Source: Neelides folsomi
Lineage: Eukaryota; Arthropoda; Collembola; Neelipleona; Neelidae
DNA: 64,000 nucleotides
Assembly (NCBI GenBank): GCA_034687125.1
Contig: JAQGBZ010000021.1
Location: forward strand, 186,001-250,000
Direction: 5' to 3'
The notes under the pieces: generated by a model
The model's input: the letters and a program-made list of their open reading frames with translations, nothing else
The model's database searches: none
What the model was told of the DNA's origin: nothing
Position numbers and translations under genes: made by a program
Shown: positions 24,584 through 39,200 of the stretch, in pieces
Position numbering within the stretch: position 1 is the first letter of the stretch
How the letters are laid out: each line of letters begins with the position of its first letter

Positions 24584-27500
24584 TGCCAATTAGATAATTA
24601 AAATTAGAATTTAATTAGAATAATATTACATTTTATTACTTAGTTATCACGAACTTAGAGCAGACTAGTTTGTTGAAATTGAAAGATTTGGAAATGATTT
24701 AATTTATTTTTGAATGAAAGGTGATCAATTTGATTTTTTTCTCCGGGTTTTCTAATTGACACATTTAATCCGAATTTGGCTATTAAATAAAGAGGAAAGG
24801 AGCGGAGGGGACGGGAGGCGTATTAATTAATAAAAAAGCTTTTGGGAAGTTTCGAGAAGATACGAACAAATGGATTCCATCCATAAAAGGATTTTCAAGA
24901 CGTTTCTTTTGTTCGCTTCCCCAATTATTCCTCCTTCTCGTAATCGCAGAAGAAGAGGATGATTCTCATCACAAGAATTTTCTCCTTTAATTTCCAACTC
25001 ATCCATTCAGCTCGAATTTCATCTCTCGGCTTCTCCCTTTTTCCATTCTTTGTTTTCCTCTCTTTTCAATCCTCCGCTTTCTTTCCACAATCAAATTCTT
25101 GTCAAGGAATTCATTCTTCACTCAAAATCTCTCCAATAATAATTAAATTGCCAATGAAAGTCATTTTTTACAACTTTATTTCTATTCTTTTCTCTAAAAT
25201 CTCCAAAACCAACATTTGAGAATTTCATTGAATTTTATCAAATATGGCTCTTATTCCATAAAATAGCAATTACCGTATTGTCTGAAGGGAATGATTTTAA
25301 AAGGTACCCGGGGGGTAGATTTCGAGACAATACGGTAATAGCATTTGATATGCATAAAGTACATGCAATACACGTCAAATAGTTGCATGTGTAAATAGTG
25401 AAAAATTCAACATTTGAATATTTTTATGAAAATGTATTTTACAAGAGGAAAATGAAGGTAATATGAATAAATTCGACATGTGTTTTCCTTGTTCTTGGCA
25501 TAAAAGGAACGTTCACACTTTCTTTTATTCGGGTAATAAAGTCGGGTCTGAGATTTTGTGCTGAAGAGGGGAATGCATTTAGGAAAGGTATGATGGAAGT
25601 TGAGCAGTAAATCAAATCATGAGTCAATATCCTTTAATTTAAGGGGAACTCTCTCGTATAACTAACATGTAAGTAAGGGGGAAAAATTGCTGAGAAGAGG
25701 AAATGTCCTCTCTATGTCCTCCTTATTGTCTCCTAATAAAAGTTCTTCTTCTGACACAGCCAGTTTCCTCAACATTGCACTTGTCGTCCGATGAGAAAAT
25801 TCCGGATTTATTCCCTCATTCCCAAAACTTCAACATCAATTAACTCTCAGCTCTTATCAACATTCTTTCTCGGGAATTTGGTCCGGAGTTCCCTTATTGG
25901 AACGACTCTTCCATATCTCATCAAATAAATGAACCTCCAACCTTGGTCAATACAAATCCAATTACAATTTCTCTCATGTGGAAATCCATATTGTGACCTA
26001 ACCCACTACAGTACATAATAATATTTATTTAACTAACATACTGTTTACATACTGTAAATATTGTATAGGTAAATGGAAGTATACCTAGACAGGGTTTAAT
26101 ACAAATGATCCGAATTTACAAATCTTGTGTCAATTACTGTAGAAAAGCTGAGGGTGAATTCAATTTTCACAATGGTTGCAATATCAGATGATTCTGACTT
26201 TCTTTGTGAATTGTCAAAAAAGGAATGAAAGAGGAAGTGAGTGATGATGAAAATGAAAAAAGACATGATGGCACATGTGACCACATTTGTAGGAAGGGAC
26301 ATGGGCGGAATAGGGAATTTCATACAACTCATACAAGGGGCCGGAAACATTAGGAATAAGCGTTCATAACAATAACTCTGGAGTTTCATATAAAGATCAT
26401 AAGTTCTATTCAAGGGGACGCCCGGACGGTCACTACTTTATCTACTCATATCTACAATTACTGTATTTAAAGGAGAATATACAGAATATTCCTTATAATA
26501 CAATATTCCATATATCTTATATAAAAGGTTTTTGCTGTATCAGAGTTTGTATTTGGATGACGTCCACGTTCACGTACACATGTATGTGTCATATTCGATG
26601 TTGGGCCAGTAGGAAGCTATATTAATAATGAGAGTGGAAATGAGGGCTTTAGAAGAAATGTTTTACTTATTTTCATTTGATCCCCGTGTGATGTGTTGGA
26701 GAGGGGAAACGTAATTTGGCATTGACATTCCGACTTTCACTCCGAGTGGCAGCATGTGGGCGCCCCTTCACAATGACTAATCGCCACAGATTACATTTCA
26801 ATTCCTCAACTTCTCACGACACGAACACAACTGGGGATGAAGGTCGGGAAATCTATGAAATTATAAAACAATACGCACACTTACCATAATACTAATTACA
26901 TTTTAAAATCAAATTCATCAAATCGACACAAACCCATTGAAACTTGATTCCTAAACATTTTGCACTATTTTGTACAATAATTGCATTGCTGAAATTAATA
27001 AGAGAGCTCAAGATTAATTGATATCTAGTTAATATTTTATTATTTTATTCATATAACACTAAAATGAATAAATAAATATAAAGTGAATGTTGTGGATGTA
27101 AAATTGTAAAATATTAAAATGGCTTTGTTAGATCATTTTAAAATCCATAACTCAATTTGAACACAGCGTTTAACATCGAATGGGATAAGGGATTATGGAA
27201 CGCATCCCATTTTTAGTATCGAGGAAGCGGGAAATTTCCCTCGAGCGCCGATTCTCCGGAGGACTTTAATGTATGAATTTAACAAACGGGGAACGAATTT
27301 TTTTATGGATCAAATGTGGATTGGAAAGTTGTTCTCGTATTATAGATAACATTATTGGCACCCGTTGAATCACCTCAAATCTCCGTGTGGGAAACTTCCG
27401 CTCCGCTCACGTTCCAAAAATGGTTTCTTCCAAAACTCCACCCATCTCGCCACATTTCACACTCTTCGTGAAAGGAATTTGTGAGAAGAAAACCCCAAAA

Positions 27501-30500
27501 CATTAAAATTCAAACACGCACAATGCAAAACTTTTTACTACTGATGCGTTTTCTTAAACACCCAAGTGCCAAAAAATGTTTGAAATATTTGAATATAACC
27601 ACCATTATTAAAAAGTCAAACGAGGACGAAATTTGTCAAACTTAACTTGCTAAATAAATAAGAGTTAAATAACTTTAAAAATATTAACTTCTATTGTAAC
27701 CGTAAGTGTTTGAGTTCAAATATGGATGAACTTTTTCGAATACGCTTATGGCGCAAGAATAAAAAAAGAGTTAAAGCGATAATAATGTTAAAGCGTTAGC
27801 GTTCAAATAAATGCCTTAAAAATGGTCGGTATATAAAATGTATTTATATTATGAAATATGAAATGGTTTGAAAGGCCGATGGCTCCTGTCCAAAGGAAGA
27901 GGCAATCGTGGTGAAGTGATGAAAATATCACCTTATAATCTCACCACTTCATCGACTTTTCCTACAAAAAATCCCCAAAACGTCCTTTTCATATATCCCC
28001 ATTAGGAGTGAACAGAGAGGGAAATCGAAAAAATGGAAATCAATAGAAATAATCTTCACTTGTCCTCACTGCTGCATTTTCAACTTTCTTCTCTCTATAT
28101 AAAATACGCTTGATTCTCAACATTCACTGCAGTTTACGTAAAATCGATTTACTTTAACAAAACCATTTTCGCATAATGCAGATCTTCTCAATATGGAGAA
28201 TCTCATTCAATAATACAATAATTTTAGATTTAAATACAATTTAAAAAATTGCAATATGGGCTAGATATTGAAGAAGCTATTATAATTTATGACTTATATT
28301 AATTTAATCAAAAATTTTAAATATTTTTTTCAGCTTTCAGATCATTGAGGAGAATTGTGGAAGCGAAGTTTTGAGTTTTGAAAAAAGGTCTAAAAATTTC
28401 CCATAAAATGTTTATGAAGTGTAGGAGGGGGAGGGATAGGGAAATGTGGGGAGGAATTCAATTATATTGTCTTTCCCATAGTTGAAGGAATCCATACGCT
28501 TCGCACTTCACGCTCTCTTTCTCCGGCAGTGATCTCTGAGATCCAAATTGAAAGATGTCCAAAGAAGTCAAGGAGTGGAGAGAAAGGAAAAGAATACAAC
28601 TGTCAGTCCCACAGACATAAATGACTTTAAAGCCACCCAAATCTCCACAATTTATATTTTTAAATACATTAAGAATCTTAAACTATCATTATCATTATTT
28701 TCAAAATATTGGTACAAAAAGTATTAAAAGAAGGCACCACCCGTTGTTCTGAAAATTATTAAATTGCTTTAAAATTATTTATTGATATTTTTTTAATTAT
28801 TTAGCTGGATTAAGACACTATATTTTTTAAGAAATTGCTCATCTTTATGAAATTGGTCTTTGGCAAATACAAATAATACAAAGTGGTTGTTTTAGTTTAT
28901 TTTATAGTATTTTTTGTATGTATAAAAGAGTATTAAGAAAGCGTTCAATTTAAGAAAAAAAGGGAAAGTAAAAGAGTAAGATGTTTAGTAATCCTGTGAT
29001 GGGCGTGTTGGGGAATTAGAGCTCTTCCTCTCTGGTGATCATTGATATGCCCTTTATCTCTTCTTGGTTAAATGAGAGGTGATTCCTTCGGGAGGGTTCA
29101 ATACTTGCATAAGAAATTGCGGGAGGAAATTAGTGGAGCTCAGAACTTCCCTTAATCCGATTTACTTCACTCCCATCTCCCAGACTAGAGCCGTATAAGG
29201 AGCTTAAAGTCCTCCTCCCGCTTCAATACACACTAATTGCGTTTTTAATAATACAACATGTCGACATCAACTTCCATCCAACTTGCTCCATTTATACTCA
29301 AACAGACAAGAAAAAAATGAAATCTTTCTGTCAATCCACTATGATATATCAGATCCATGGATAATAGAAGAGAGATCAGACCCAACTTTTAATACCTATG
29401 CATTATGTACTGATATAATTCCTATAATTCCTATACACTTTCTATTAAGGCGGCCGATATTACATTATTCTATAGTTGTGTATATTGAATACTAAAGGTA
29501 AGTATGTAATACATATATCGCATAATGTAGTTAATCTTATTAAATATCAAAAAGGTTAATTTTATAACTAATTAAACTAATAATAAAGCACTTGTATAAA
29601 TCATTATTAGATTTTATTTAAAACAAAAGTTGTAATTTAAACCCAATAAACTCAACGATTAAATTTTTCCACTGTCATGTTGGACAAACTCATTTTGAAA
29701 TAATGAAGAAGAGAAGTTTGAAAAAAGTTGATGAATGACATTGGGATTAATTATAATAAATGAACTTTGAGCAGTTAGTTTAAGAAAAGTTCTAATGTAA
29801 AAAAAGCTCCTAAAACTCCAATTCCTTTCGCGAATTAGGAAAAAGAAAAGCTGAGGGCTTTATTAAATAGGAAGCTTTTAAACCATTTTAATATAAAAGT
29901 TTTCTTGAGAATCAAAAGGAACTTCCTTGTTTTCTTCGGGTTTCTTTCATATACCTAAACCCAACCTAAACCAATCTGATATTCCCTGAAAGAAGAAGAT
30001 GAGGATGAAGAAAGGGAAGGCGTGAAATGAGTAAGATTGAGTGAAATGAGCTTCTAATTCATTCACTCCTTCTCAATCTTTCCCAATGAGGAAAAGAAAA
30101 AGTTGAATTCTTTTTTCCCATTCCACTTTCTTCTATCTCTCACCATCTTCTTATTCCAAGATCAAATATCCAACTTTTCAAATCAACCTTGTTCAGAAGG
30201 AAAAGAGGAATTTTAATCAAAGTTTTTTCCTCTCCCCTTCAGGTTCAAAAAGGACGACGGAAATCCTTAAATATTCCAACAATGGAATTCCTCACTTGTC
30301 ACTTATCCATCTTTGATTTAATGACTTTTATCATTCTTTCTTTATTTTTTATCTACATATTCCATAATGCTATATAAAATATTTAAATATTATTTTATTT
30401 AAAAATAATACCTTTTAATATTAAAGTTTAAACAATGTTTTCTGGTAAGTGTAAAATGACAAAATCTAAAGATGTATTTGTTATAAAATAATAAATATAT

Positions 30501-31257
30501 TTTCTCCTCTTAATTATTTTAATATAAATAAGGATTATGAGAATAAAATGTTAAATGTGCGTTGGAGCGTTGGTCGTAAATTGGAGTCCGAGTGCGTGTG
30601 GGAGTCGGTTTAAAGAGCGAAATGATTCAAAATTTCAATAAAAGGGGGATAAGGGTTTGGTGAGGGGCATTTGGGAAGTTGAATGGGCCGGACATTTGAA
30701 GGAGTCTTGGATTTATGTCAAGTGAGTATTGGGGAGATATGGACCATAGCCCGAGCTCTTAAATCCCCTTCATATGCAGATCATAAAGACAATGTTACAA
30801 TGCGTAGCCTTGCGTGTCCCACTCGTTTAATGGGAAAAGGAAGAAAATACTTTCACGATTTTTCATTCCCATGTCCTCTGTACCTAAATGGGGGAGAGTT
30901 CTCGACGTCCTAAAGTGAGAATGGAACACTTTGAAAACATTATCTTTATTTACGAGAAAATGGACGGAATTTTTTTATCTTTTTACGCACGGTGTTTACG
31001 TCGATGTATCTTGTTAGATTCATGCGTGCTTGGGAAAAATACTAATTTTCCTTTATTTTTATTTCCACCTATTTCCCTAATATTGTGAGATAAATGGCTC
31101 GATGACTCCACAATAAGAATAATAGGTACAATAAAATAATTTAGTAAAGTGTCCCAATGTGGATTAACTGATTAAGTCAGAAGATTTTCAGCTATCAAAC
31201 TGTTCAATTAATTAAATGAATAAATAATAACATATTCATTGGAGCAAATCTTTCATC
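24584..31257. other. Non-coding interval, lectin to coiled-coil gene
   Basis: No exon was recognised on either strand. The tracts are AT-rich, with pyrimidine-rich blocks near 24.9-25.1 kb and 30.0-30.2 kb. One small foldback element at 25262-25343 is listed separately. Confidence 0.55.
25262..25343. mobile_element. Small foldback element flanked by a 7-bp direct repeat
   Basis: ATTACCGTATTGTCT at 25269-25283 is the exact reverse complement of 25325-25339, with a 41-nt loop that includes a GC-rich core (GGTACCCGGGGGG). AATAGCA occurs directly repeated at 25262-25268 and 25337-25343, overlapping the right arm by 3 bp, so it may be a target duplication. The shape suggests a very short MITE remnant; no family was recognised. 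Confidence 0.5.
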
Positions 31258-31263
31258 TTTATT
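31258..31263 (-). terminator. Candidate polyadenylation signal of the coiled-coil gene
   Basis: AATAAA on the minus strand starts 10 bp after the TAA stop. The short distance is unusual but occurs in compact genes. Confidence 0.4.
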
Positions 31264-31272
31264 TTAAATCTT

Positions 31273-33091
31273 TTAGCAGTTTTCTTTAGTAGTCGAATTA
31301 TTCTGATCTTGGCAACAATATGAGATTTGATATGAAGTTGGTACTGGAATTAGTGCTTGTTGGACAGGTTTGCCTTTAATGAGAGCTCTGTAAGGATTTT
31401 CTCTCTTCGCTCCCTCATTCTTGTTAAGGAATAAACGGTCTTCAATAGTGCACAATTCAACAACACGGACAGCTTCATTCGTCTCGCGTTCCTAATAATT
31501 AAATAATTGAAAATTAATTAAGTATATTGAGGTTATTTTGCTAATTTTGCTAAACTAATAAACAATCATGGTTAAATATTAAACAAAAGAAGAAAGGAAA
31601 TTTGTGAACTTATATATTTTATGGAATAAATGTATAATTTAATCTACAATAAAATTAATAAAATACTTTTTTAAGAATACCAAAAATTGAATTAGAAGTT
31701 GACAAATTAATTTACCTTTAGTTTTCTCTTATAGGCAATTTGAGCATCTAAATCCGCTTTGTATTGTTGTTGCTTCATTTGATTTTGACATTTGTCAGTT
31801 TTTAAATCTTTAAGGTATTGTTTCCACGCTGCTCGATCACTTTCAAACTCTGCAAGATCCGCTTCTTCCTGTCGTCTCTTTTCTTCTTCACGATCTTTAC
31901 ATTGTTGGGCTCTTCCTTCATAAACTGACTAAAAACAAAATTAATAAAACCTTTCTAATTAAAATACAATCTTTGATGCATCTGTTGAATATGACTTTAA
32001 TAGTTTTAATAAATCAAATTTAAAATGTTTTAATCAACTTATTACTTCTTTTAGAAGTTTTCTTTGCTGTGCGTCTTTGTATCGAATTGCCATTTTCTTG
32101 TCAAATTGTTCTTGGACAACTTGATCAATGATTTTCTCAACCTCTGATTCTTTTTCTTTAATAAGCATCCTTCGCTTTCGGAGATATTCCAAATAAAGTG
32201 CAACAGCTCGTTTATTCTCAACCTAGAAAATAAATTTTATTTAAACCAAAATCATACTATTAAGCTTATTAAAATTTCTTAACTCGGTTTATCATAATTA
32301 AATTACTCTTTGATCTTTTTTGTTTTGTTGTTCAGTAAGGAGACTCTTAATAGCTTGTTTAATAAATTCTATTCCCACAAGTTCTTCCCCTTTTGTTCGC
32401 TTTTCTCGGTAACTGTCTCGAACTTGCATCATTTGAATCATCGAACAAACGTGTTCTACGTTCTTCTTCCGCTCTAACACTTTAGCTTCGGCCACTAAAA
32501 TAATAAATAATAATTAAATAACTAATAGGTTTAGTTTTAATATACAGTTTGAAAAAAGGGGAATGTATTTTATAAGTCGGTGGTTTTACCTTTTAATTCA
32601 AGATCTTTCGCACTTTGAGAATCTTGCATGATGAGAGCGAGTTCTTTGGCTTTAATTCTTCTTTCAATTTCGATTTTTTCAACTTTATCTTTCATCTGCT
32701 TGATCAACTCAGACTGAGCTTCCATGGCCCGTTCGCGTAGTTCTTTCTTGTAAGTTTCTTCGATTTGTTCCTAAAAGTGAACAATTGAAATTCCAATAAA
32801 AGTACTGTCGTGTTTTACATAAAATCATAATTTAACTAATTAAAATTAACCATCAACAAGAAGACTAACAACTTTAAAGTATAGAATTATTGTAATAAAA
32901 TTATTTAAATTAAATATTTTGTTTACCTTCTGACACATGTCGAGACATGAGAGATATTCCCACATCCGCTCCTCTTCAGCAGCTTCACATTCGAGTCTCA
33001 ATTTCATCTTGATTTGTTCTTCCCAATCGTCCACAAGAGCACAAGAAGCCTTTCTTTCAGCAGTTGTCATTGTATCTTCGTTTGACCCCAT
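31273..33091 (-). CDS. Coiled-coil axonemal protein with a TPH-like domain (CFAP53/MNS1-like)
   Basis: Six minus-strand exons (32927-33091, 32590-32770, 32307-32494, 32046-32222, 31716-31928, 31273-31491) join in frame to 380 residues, with GT-AG introns of 83-224 bp. Nearly the whole protein is charged helix rich in Glu, Lys, Arg and Gln, with few Pro or Gly: a long coiled coil like the trichohyalin-plectin-homology proteins of the cilium (CFAP53, MNS1 and relatives). Landmarks are WEEQIKMKLRLECEAAEEER near residue 23, QKRDxEEEKRRQEEADL-type charge blocks in exon 5, and a non-coiled C-terminus with NPYRALIKGKPVQQAL. Such proteins sit inside axonemal doublet microtubules. The first in-frame ATG is at 33091, but the frame stays open upstream, so a further 5' exon is possible; CFAP53 in other animals is longer. 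The class is likely; the exact orthologue is uncertain. The expected sites of action are sperm or sensory cilia. Confidence 0.82.
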
Positions 33092-33189
33092 TCTTATTAT
33101 TAATTGACCATACAAGACTTCACTCTTATTATTCTCTTTAGTAATCGGCGACTTAGAAACAACGTTTAGAATTGAACAATGAAGCTAAA

Positions 33190-33204
33190 GTTGTCAAGGA
33201 TGAC
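33190..33204. promoter_or_regulatory. RFX X-box match upstream of the axonemal gene
   Basis: GTTGTC, a 3-base spacer and GATGAC fit the RFX consensus RYYRYY-N(1-3)-RRNRAC at every position. It lies about 100 bp upstream of the start codon. RFX factors drive ciliary genes through X-boxes placed close to the start in worms and flies. The consensus is loose, so a chance match within 150 bp is not rare (roughly one in ten). Confidence 0.45.
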
Positions 33205-36200
33205 CTATTAAAATACAATTTTCATTAATAATGACATGATCCTTTAGGGACAGACAAAAACGTAATATCCATTTAATCATTAACCATATTTAATAAAATC
33301 TTTATTTGTATACAACGGAAAATTATAATAAATGGAATTGCTTACGGAATTTATTTTAGACATCTTAATTGAAATTGAAATTCCTCTTGAAATTGTATTT
33401 CTTTATTTTAAATAATTAAAAATATTTAAATCCAAAAAACCAGAATGGTTTTGATTGAAATAATGAATAATTCTTGAAACATTGATCAAACATTTTCAAT
33501 TTTCTAAGTTTGATCAATTTAGAACTATTTGCCCTTTCCATTAATAAAATTGAGAAAGTTTAATCTTTAAATTTATCTGTTTAAAAAGTTAACGCCTCTT
33601 TAATGTAATTGAAAGCTAAATTACTGATAAACCAATAATGTCTTTAGTTAAAGAAATAGAAAATTGAATTAATTTATTAATCCATGAGAAAATCTGACAT
33701 TTCTCATTTTCACTATTTTTCCTCTTTTCAATTCTCCTGTTTCGCAATAGCCGCTTGAAGACGCATCACATAGAAAAGACCATTTGGGTCTGTGTTGATT
33801 ATATCACATTTTCCATCGTGTGTGATCTCTTTTTTGGCAAATTCGCTATGGGTTGGTTGAACGAAACGGATTAGGAAATCTTCGTCAACCCAATCTTTTC
33901 ACCAATTTTAAATTGGCCTAAGGAGAGAGTTTCCCTCAATCTCTCACGATTCGCCTCATCATCACATTCATCTCGAATTTATTTATTTCATATCTTGATG
34001 CTCGCTGTCGTTACCCATTTAACCTCTGTCTTACACCGTCATTATCATTCTCTTAAGGTGCAACGTCCTTAGACAATGTTCTTTACTCATGGCATCATAA
34101 CTGTCATTTCATCATTTTTTTTAGGAAATCCCAAGCTAATTTTAACATCTAATGATCATCCTTTCTTAGAATTTAATCAAAGAACTAATTCTAGCCATTT
34201 CATTAAATTGAAATAAAAAACTAATTATGAGTTTACAATAAACTCTTTTTACCGATATAGCTAATAAATTAACTATTAATATTAATTATACCAAGAACTT
34301 ATCATTGAAAAAGTAATTTCTCAATTTATACACATGCTTTTTAATATTCATCACAGAACATGAAATTGGCAAATTGTAATTTGTACTTATACCTATTATT
34401 CTTTATTGACGTCTTTCATGCTCATTCCTATTCGAATATTAAGTCCATCCTCAATGATTCACTACTCATTGTACTCATGTTGTATGCTGTCATTCATCTT
34501 CAATTCTTAAGAATGTAAAAACTCACTCTGTACATAAATATGTATACTATAATCATTTCCAAAAGTAGCCAATTGAATAAGTAACCAGTCTTTGATTAAT
34601 ATTTATATATGCTTTTATACTACTTATTGTTACACGACAATGTTTTTCGTCAATTGACACCCTGTTTGCGTAAATGTTATATTATTATCGCACATTTGTA
34701 CAAATTGTACTCAATAACTAATAAATTATTCTGGTAAACATCTGGGTATGCAAATCAAAATATTCCTAAATACAAATTCATACATATTACATAGGCTATA
34801 AAAATACACATACAGATAATCAGAGATCTATCACAATATCAACCTTGCATATTAAATTCAATGTTTATTATTAAGTTCTAATTAATAATTTATAAACTTT
34901 ATTTCTCAATCATGATATCTGGCATATTAAAAGATTATGAGGAATTAATTAAAATACTACAAACGTAATAAACCAAACTACTTATTTATTGTCGGCTTTG
35001 TCGGTATTAAAATATTAAAGATTTTTATTATTTGTTGATACTTAAAGATTATAAAAATTAGCATAAGAATTCTTAAAAACCTTTTGATAAATTATAAGTG
35101 TATAATAAATCTATAAATACTTATATTTTATATCTATATATAAATAAGACATTTATGTATAACGTAATGTTAATGTACCAATAAAAGTAAATAGACTTGC
35201 TCGCGACTCAAATCTTTAAAGAGAATTAAAGAGAATGTCAGAATTTGTATTTTTTTTAACAGAGGAGTCATTTGGATCGTGAGCCCAATTGCGAGGAAAG
35301 ATAAAGCAACTCATGAAATCAAGATCCTTTGAAAATGATTATGAAGAATTCCCCCTTCAGTCTTCCCAATGTCATAAAAGATAACAATGCGAAAGATCCT
35401 TCACGTCCGAGCACTCGCACTTCCCACCACTTCAACCGATTCCAAAAAATGGTCTCGCTGACAAAGTTAGACAAAGACACATAAATGTCACTCGCTCCAA
35501 ATGGTTCTAACCCATAAATCACATTTGCATTTCTAAATGGTTTTAAAAACTCAATCCATAAATGTTCAAATGACTGCGAGAAAATCCTTTTTTGTACTTA
35601 TTTATATGCGAGTTGTCGATTAACTGGCAATTAGGTTAAAATGTAAAGATGTAAACGTATGGTAAAAAAGCATTTAAAAAGGCTCATAAACTCATTATGA
35701 AAAAGGAACGTCGTTGTTTTAATTGTTCTTTGTCTTTCACGCCTTCCCATTTACATGCTGATTCTCCCTTGATAAGATTGAGAAGGAAAAGATTAGAATT
35801 AAAAGGAAATGGTAAAGGATGAAAAAACATTTCCTACCCAGTAAACACTCACTTGAAAATTTATCTTACCAAGTTCTCAATGGTCGACAAAGTGAGTTCG
35901 TTATACAAATAAGTGCAAGGATTCAATTAATGTAAGGAATGGGCAAGGTTTGTTCAGCTTCAATTTAAAGGCCTTGGGTGTGGAAGAAAGATTGAAATGT
36001 ATACGGCATATCAAATGAATGCAACTATGTGTTAATGTGTATAATTGTAATAAAGACATTCCAACTTATTGATATGATCGAGATTGGTCAAATATATAAT
36101 TCATTAAGGAATTCATATAAAGTCATATAAATGTATGAAACTTCACAATTCATAATGTGATTCATATTGTTGGGTATTTAATGTATTTATTAACTCAATT

Positions 36201-39200
36201 GGTTCTTTTACATAATTCAAACGATTAAAATTTTAATAAGCAAGTGGGCAGTGAACTTGACTTTTATGTCTTTCTTCAAGACAGAGGACAGCGATTGAAG
36301 TGGAGGTTTGATTAATAAGGTTAAGTATTTATATAGGAAAGTTTATTAGTAATGACAAGCACACTTTGAACAAATTCCATTGAATAAATTATCAATGGGT
36401 TATTGCAATATATATAATGTATTTTTATTTGATTGATCTCTGAGAAGAACAACTGTAAATTGTATAAGTAAGCAAGTAGAGGAAGAATTGAGATCAAAAG
36501 GAAATTGAGATCAGATGAATCAAGGATTGGAAAATGATGAAGATCAGCTCTGAAGGGAAATCCATAAGTTCATGGTTCAAATCTCTGTCCTTCCTCAATC
36601 TCCTCCAACTTATTCCTTTTAATCTTCATTTTTCCTTTTTAATCTCCATTATTAAATATGAAGGAAATGTTCACGAGATTGGCCAGCAACTCCGCCTTAT
36701 ATGCAAATAAGTACGTCGTTTAAATGCAAAAGAGAATTTGTCTGGACAAACCTGAAATCTTTTCATGAAATAAATTATTAAAAGTACATTATTGTTCTCA
36801 CTATATAAAATAACTACATCCTATACCTGTAAAAATACTTAACGTTAACATTAGACATGGTAGTTACAAATTAGTAAGCTGTATGAAAGCTTATTTTATA
36901 GCTTCATGGAGAATTTTTGCGCAGAAAGAAGGAAATAAAATCAAATAAATAATTAGCGAATTCTATTATTAAATGAAAAACCTGCCTGAAATACTGGCCA
37001 CGCTCATTTCACTTGTTCGTTTATGTGTTTAAAATTAAAGGAAAGGAAAGGGAGGATGAAATTAAATATGGAAATTGGGAAATATAAAAAAGGAATATGC
37101 ATAAAAGTATTTAAAACGACTATTAATTTCATTTTGTGACAGGAAACATAAAAAAGTCTTTTTCTGCGTTTTGACTTTGCCAAAAGACAAGTTGGAAAAT
37201 TTTCGCAATAATACTATACTTATATTCGCATATGGTCTTTTTAAAACACGAATTGGCATTTACTATACATACAAGCATATAAAAATTATAAATGTTGCTC
37301 GCAATTACTTATACCTAATTAATACCATGTAATAAAAAATTAACGCATAATTACATACATGTACAAAGAGTACAAACTTAATTAAAATATTAATTAACCC
37401 TACAATGAGCATTATGAAGATGACTTTGGCAATAAAAGGGCAAGTAAGCCGAAAATTCGCAATAAATATTTTCACATTTTTATTTACACACATTTTTATG
37501 TACTTCCGAACCATAATAAATTCGTCGTAGTGAAATAAATGTGGATTTGATGGTAATTAGAAAAAGGAAATTGCTGCACGACAATTGTGTAAGTAATTAC
37601 AATTACACTCAATGCATCATTCCTATTTTGGATAAATGGAGCAGGAATGAATGGAAAAGAGAGGAATTGCATAGAGATTTGTATGGAGAGTTTCCTCTCA
37701 TTTGGAACAATACGCGTCTCGCTTCTGAAAAAATCACAAATCCTCTTGTTCGAGAGAATAAAAAACTTCAGACAAATTGTTTAGTGGAGGTGAGCGAACA
37801 AAGTCGATCCGCCTCCAATCAACATTTACCATCTCAATTATGAAGGAAGAATTGAGGTTGAAGCGAAAGGCATGCGATGATATGAATTAGTTTAATCAAC
37901 TTTATCTTTATAGCTCTCAACTATTCAAACCTACACACCTCAACACTCGTCTGCAAATAGAGAGGGAAACAATGACTTTTAATTAATCTTTCATATTTTA
38001 ATAACATTTTCCTCATTAACTAAATTAGCTAAATTAGTCAATTTTAGTCGCGATTTGACCTCATTGTAAATTATCACTAGTATAATTTATTATAATTTAG
38101 TATAAAAATTAAGGTTTAGTAAAAATTTCTATTATATGAAAAATGTAGTATCTACTATAAAATGTAACGTAAAAGTTTAGAAAAAAATGATTGAGGTTCA
38201 TTTGCACATAAATCTCTAAATTGTGTTTCTGGTCCAAGTTTCATTAAACGTCCGTATTAAAAGTGAAGCACAAAGGAGGCTCAGTGATCTATTTAAAAAG
38301 TCATAAGAAACTCAATGAGTTTTTAAAAGGCAGAAATAGTAAATTGTTCCTATTTCACCCTCCGCTGGACTTTCCCACTTTAAAGAGTTTGGGAGTTTCC
38401 CACTGTAAAGTAGGAGTAAAAGGAAAAGAGTAAAAAGGTTCAAATATGACATGGAGATTTATTCGCTGTGGGGTGGTGAAGGTAATTAAGGCTGATGGAT
38501 AAAATAAATGAAGGGGAGTTAATTCCCAACCGGCTAAAATTCCACCTGACAATCTGTCAAACTCAAATATTCAACCCTGTAAGATTCCCAACATTTTTAA
38601 CAACAGATTCCTAACATTAAAAAGCAAGTTGAATCTTCGAAAGTATCAATTACATCCAAGTCACCTTACGAGTTATGTGAATATGTTAAATGTTAAAACA
38701 ATCCTCCATTGAACCAACGAACTAAAGGGTTAAAATAATCGGAGAGGTTATGTGTTGGGATCAAAAGTGATTGTAATCCCCATAAAGGTGTTGATTCTCG
38801 GAAGGGAGGTTTCTGTAAAGGTGTGTTTTAAAGCAAGAGATTAAAAAGAATAATGTGGGGAGAAGTCAATATAAGTTTTTTAATCCTCCAAGGACAAGAA
38901 ATTTATTGTTAAATTTTATCCTCATGTCCACAGGTTCCACAGGTGGGCAAATTGTTTAATGAGTTTTTTAAAATCTTCTTTCACTTCACTTTTAACTCTT
39001 TTAACTCTTTTAACTCTTCTTTTATGAAACTTGTTTATTACCAGCTGTACAGGTAAAACTAATAAAATAAGAATTAATTAAAGGGCTTCTTTGGTCTAAT
39101 CTAATAAAGCTAATAAAGTTAATTGATCTTCCTTTCCCTCTTTGTCCTTTTCTCGATCTTTTAGAAGATTGTTTGGAAGTGTGTGAAATGTTTGCCCATG

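Noticed and set aside
35505-35525. GGTTCTAACCC as a tRNA T-arm
   Set aside because: Only four stem pairs form and the acceptor strands do not match.
37541-37843. 100-codon plus-strand open frame
   Set aside because: No similarity that I recognise, no promoter or splice context, and irregular composition. It would need transcript evidence.
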